Notes under the pieces: model-generated
Database searches by the model: none
Seen by the model: only the letters and a program-made list of their open reading frames with translations
Told to the model about the DNA's origin: nothing
Translations under genes and position numbers: made by a program
In this document: one piece after another, positions 6,733-7,932 of the stretch
Layout: each line of letters begins with the position of its first letter
Numbering within the stretch: position 1 is the stretch's first letter
NCBI GenBank assembly: GCA_016199375.1
Contig: JACQGV010000161.1
Coordinates: forward strand, 1-7,932
Direction of reading: 5' to 3'
Origin: Chloroflexota bacterium
GTDB lineage: Bacteria; Chloroflexota; Dehalococcoidia; SHYM01
DNA length: 7,932 bases

Positions 6733-6748
6733 GCGACAGCAAACTCAA
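6720..6748 (-). promoter_or_regulatory. probable sigma-A-type promoter for the thiolase gene
   Basis: Minus strand: -35 TTGAGT (6748-6743; 4 of 6 to consensus), 17-nt spacer, -10 TATGAT (6725-6720; 5 of 6). This predicts a start near 6713 and a leader of about 44 nt. Its presence suggests that the thiolase can be transcribed apart from the CoA-transferase gene, although read-through is not excluded because no clear terminator separates them. Confidence 0.6.
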
Positions 6749-6772
6749 GCCGGTGGGCGGAGACACTGGCCC

Positions 6773-7932
6773 TCAGATTATGGCGCCAGCGTCGCGCAGC
6801 GCCTCCAGCTCCTCCCAGGTGTACCCGGCGAGCTCCCGCAGCACCTCCTCCGTGTGCTGCCCCAGCTCCGGGGCGCCCAGGCGTACCCGCGCCTCCCCGT
6901 TCTCCCAGTGCACCGGTTGGCCAACGTACTCCACGGGGCCCACCACCGGGTGGTCGAAGGGCTGCAGGTAGCCGTTCTCTCGCAACTGGGGGTCCGCCGC
7001 CACCTCATCGTAGGTGCGGACCACCTCCCACACCAGGTCTCGCCCGCGGAACAGCTCGCTCCACTCCTGGGCCGACCGGGTGACAAAGAGCTTGTCCAGG
7101 ATAGCAATGAGCTCCGGGGCCGAGCCCTCGCGGGTGGCGTGGTCCTGGAACCGCGGCTCCTTCTCCAGGGCCTGAAGGCCCAGGGTGTCGCAGAAGGTGT
7201 GCCAGTAGGGGTCGCTCTGCACCATCGCCAGGATGAACCAGCGCTCGTCCCTGGTGCGATAGAAGTTCCAGAGGGGGTTCAGCACCTCCGAGCGGTCGCG
7301 CTTGGGGAGGATGGTCCTGGTGAAGAGGTAGCTCTGTAGGGGCAGGTTGCCCAGGAAGGCCTGGCAGCCCAAGAGCGAGGAGTCCAGGAACTGACCTTCC
7401 CCGGTGCGCTCGCGCATCCACAGGGCGACCATGATGCCATAGGCCAGGCAGGTGGCGCCGTACTGGTCGGCCATGCCGGCGCCGATGGGCCCCGGCGGCC
7501 CGTTGCCGCTGACGGAGAGCAGCCCGCCGCGGGCCTGGGCAGCGATATCGAAGGCCGGCCGCTCGCGGTCCGGGCCCGCCAGGCCGAAACCGGTGGCAAG
7601 GGCGTAGATCAAGCGGGGGTTCAGCTCCCGCAGGCGGCTGTAGTCCAGCCCCAGCTGGGCCAGCGTTGCGGGCCGGTAGTTGGAGACGAATACGTCGGAG
7701 CGGGGCACCAGTCTATAGAGGGCCTCGCGCCCGCGGGCGGTGCGCAGGTCCAGGGCGAGGCTCTTTTTGTTGCGGTTGTTGGCCTCGAAGTAGATGCACA
7801 GGGGAAAGTTGATCCCTGACGTCAGGCTCCTCAGGTAGCGCCCGGGGTCGCCGCTGCGCGGCTCTTCAATCTTGATGACCTCGGCCCCCAGGTCCCCAAG
7901 CATCATTGTGGCCACGGGGCCCTGCTGCCAGA
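6773..7932 (-). CDS. family III (CaiB/BaiF) CoA-transferase (5'-truncated by window edge)
   Basis: The enzyme moves CoA between a thioester donor and a carboxylic acid through a mixed anhydride/thioester on an active-site Asp. 385 residues are visible and the family is usually about 390-410, so only the first few residues are missing. The reading frame continues upstream of the GTG at 7915 as WQQGP, matching the conserved GP-A-M-LGDLGAEVIKIE opening. Other marks are NRNKKSLALDL, GLDYSRLRELNPRLIY, ATGFGLAGP and GEGQFLDSS, whose Asp (visible residue 183) fits the catalytic position. The loop PAFDIAAQA has Phe where alpha-methylacyl-CoA racemases carry a catalytic His before Asp, so CoA transfer is more likely than racemisation. 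The donor and acceptor acids are unknown. The thiolase gene follows after 103 nt. Confidence 0.92.
   Translation of the reverse strand, partial: WQQGPVATMMLGDLGAEVIKIEEPRSGDPGRYLRSLTSGINFPLCIYFEANNRNKKSLALDLRTARGREALYRLVPRSDVFVSNYRPATLAQLGLDYSRLRELNPRLIYALATGFGLAGPDRERPAFDIAAQARGGLLSVSGNGPPGPIGAGMADQYGATCLAYGIMVALWMRERTGEGQFLDSSLLGCQAFLGNLPLQSYLFTRTILPKRDRSEVLNPLWNFYRTRDERWFILAMVQSDPYWHTFCDTLGLQALEKEPRFQDHATREGSAPELIAILDKLFVTRSAQEWSELFRGRDLVWEVVRTYDEVAADPQLRENGYLQPFDHPVVGPVEYVGQPVHWENGEARVRLGAPELGQHTEEVLRELAGYTWEELEALRDAGAII

Noticed and set aside
6749..6770. Short stem GCCGGTG / CACTGGC just after the CoA-transferase stop
   Set aside because: In the minus-strand RNA it has an A-C mismatch and no U-run, so it does not qualify as a terminator for that gene.

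Overview
The window is a compact, GC-rich bacterial segment in which every supported gene lies on the minus strand, so the map is read from high to low coordinates. It suggests a Chloroflexota-like or similar uncultured bacterium. The main reason is the binding lipoprotein's long Ala/Pro/Thr/Lys linker after the lipobox Cys, a style common in that phylum. The GC-rich codon use and the pairing of a family III CoA-transferase with an SCP2-type thiolase also fit. This placement is inference; there is no marker gene in view.

Layout in transcription order: (1) a family III (CaiB/BaiF) CoA-transferase, 7932-6773, cut at its 5' end by the window edge; (2) a 103-nt gap with a good sigma-A-like promoter and an inverted repeat flanking its -10 box; (3) an SCP2-type thiolase or thiolase-like protein, 6669-5488; (4) a 153-nt gap with a strong hairpin terminator followed at once by a second sigma-A-like promoter; (5) a five-gene ABC importer operon of the peptide/nickel/opine (Dpp/Opp) family: family 5 binding lipoprotein (5334-3640), DppB-type permease (3573-2626), DppC-type permease (2629-1703), DppD-type ATPase (1674-667) and DppF-type ATPase (674-1, cut at its 3' end by the window edge). 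The permease and second-ATPase starts are coupled by 4-bp and 8-bp overlaps. A perfect 14-bp hairpin sits between the binding-protein gene and the first permease, directly against the permease ribosome-binding site.

The importer is complete in subunit types: lipoprotein receptor, two-permease channel and ATPase pair. It should take up a small peptide-like or other solute that cannot be named from sequence. The two upstream enzymes act on acyl-CoA thioesters, by CoA transfer and by thiolytic cleavage or a related C-C reaction. A shared catabolic theme of solute uptake, CoA activation and cleavage is plausible, but the terminator between thiolase and importer means the two blocks are probably separate transcription units.

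Three starts are set from ribosome-binding sites: GTG 1674 for the first ATPase, ATG 5334 for the lipoprotein and ATG 6669 for the thiolase. No stretch over 300 bases lacks a gene. I see no RNA gene, CRISPR array, insertion sequence or prophage part. Overall this is a fairly ordinary catabolic/transport region. The points most worth checking are the thiolase active-site substitutions and the three intergenic regulatory structures.
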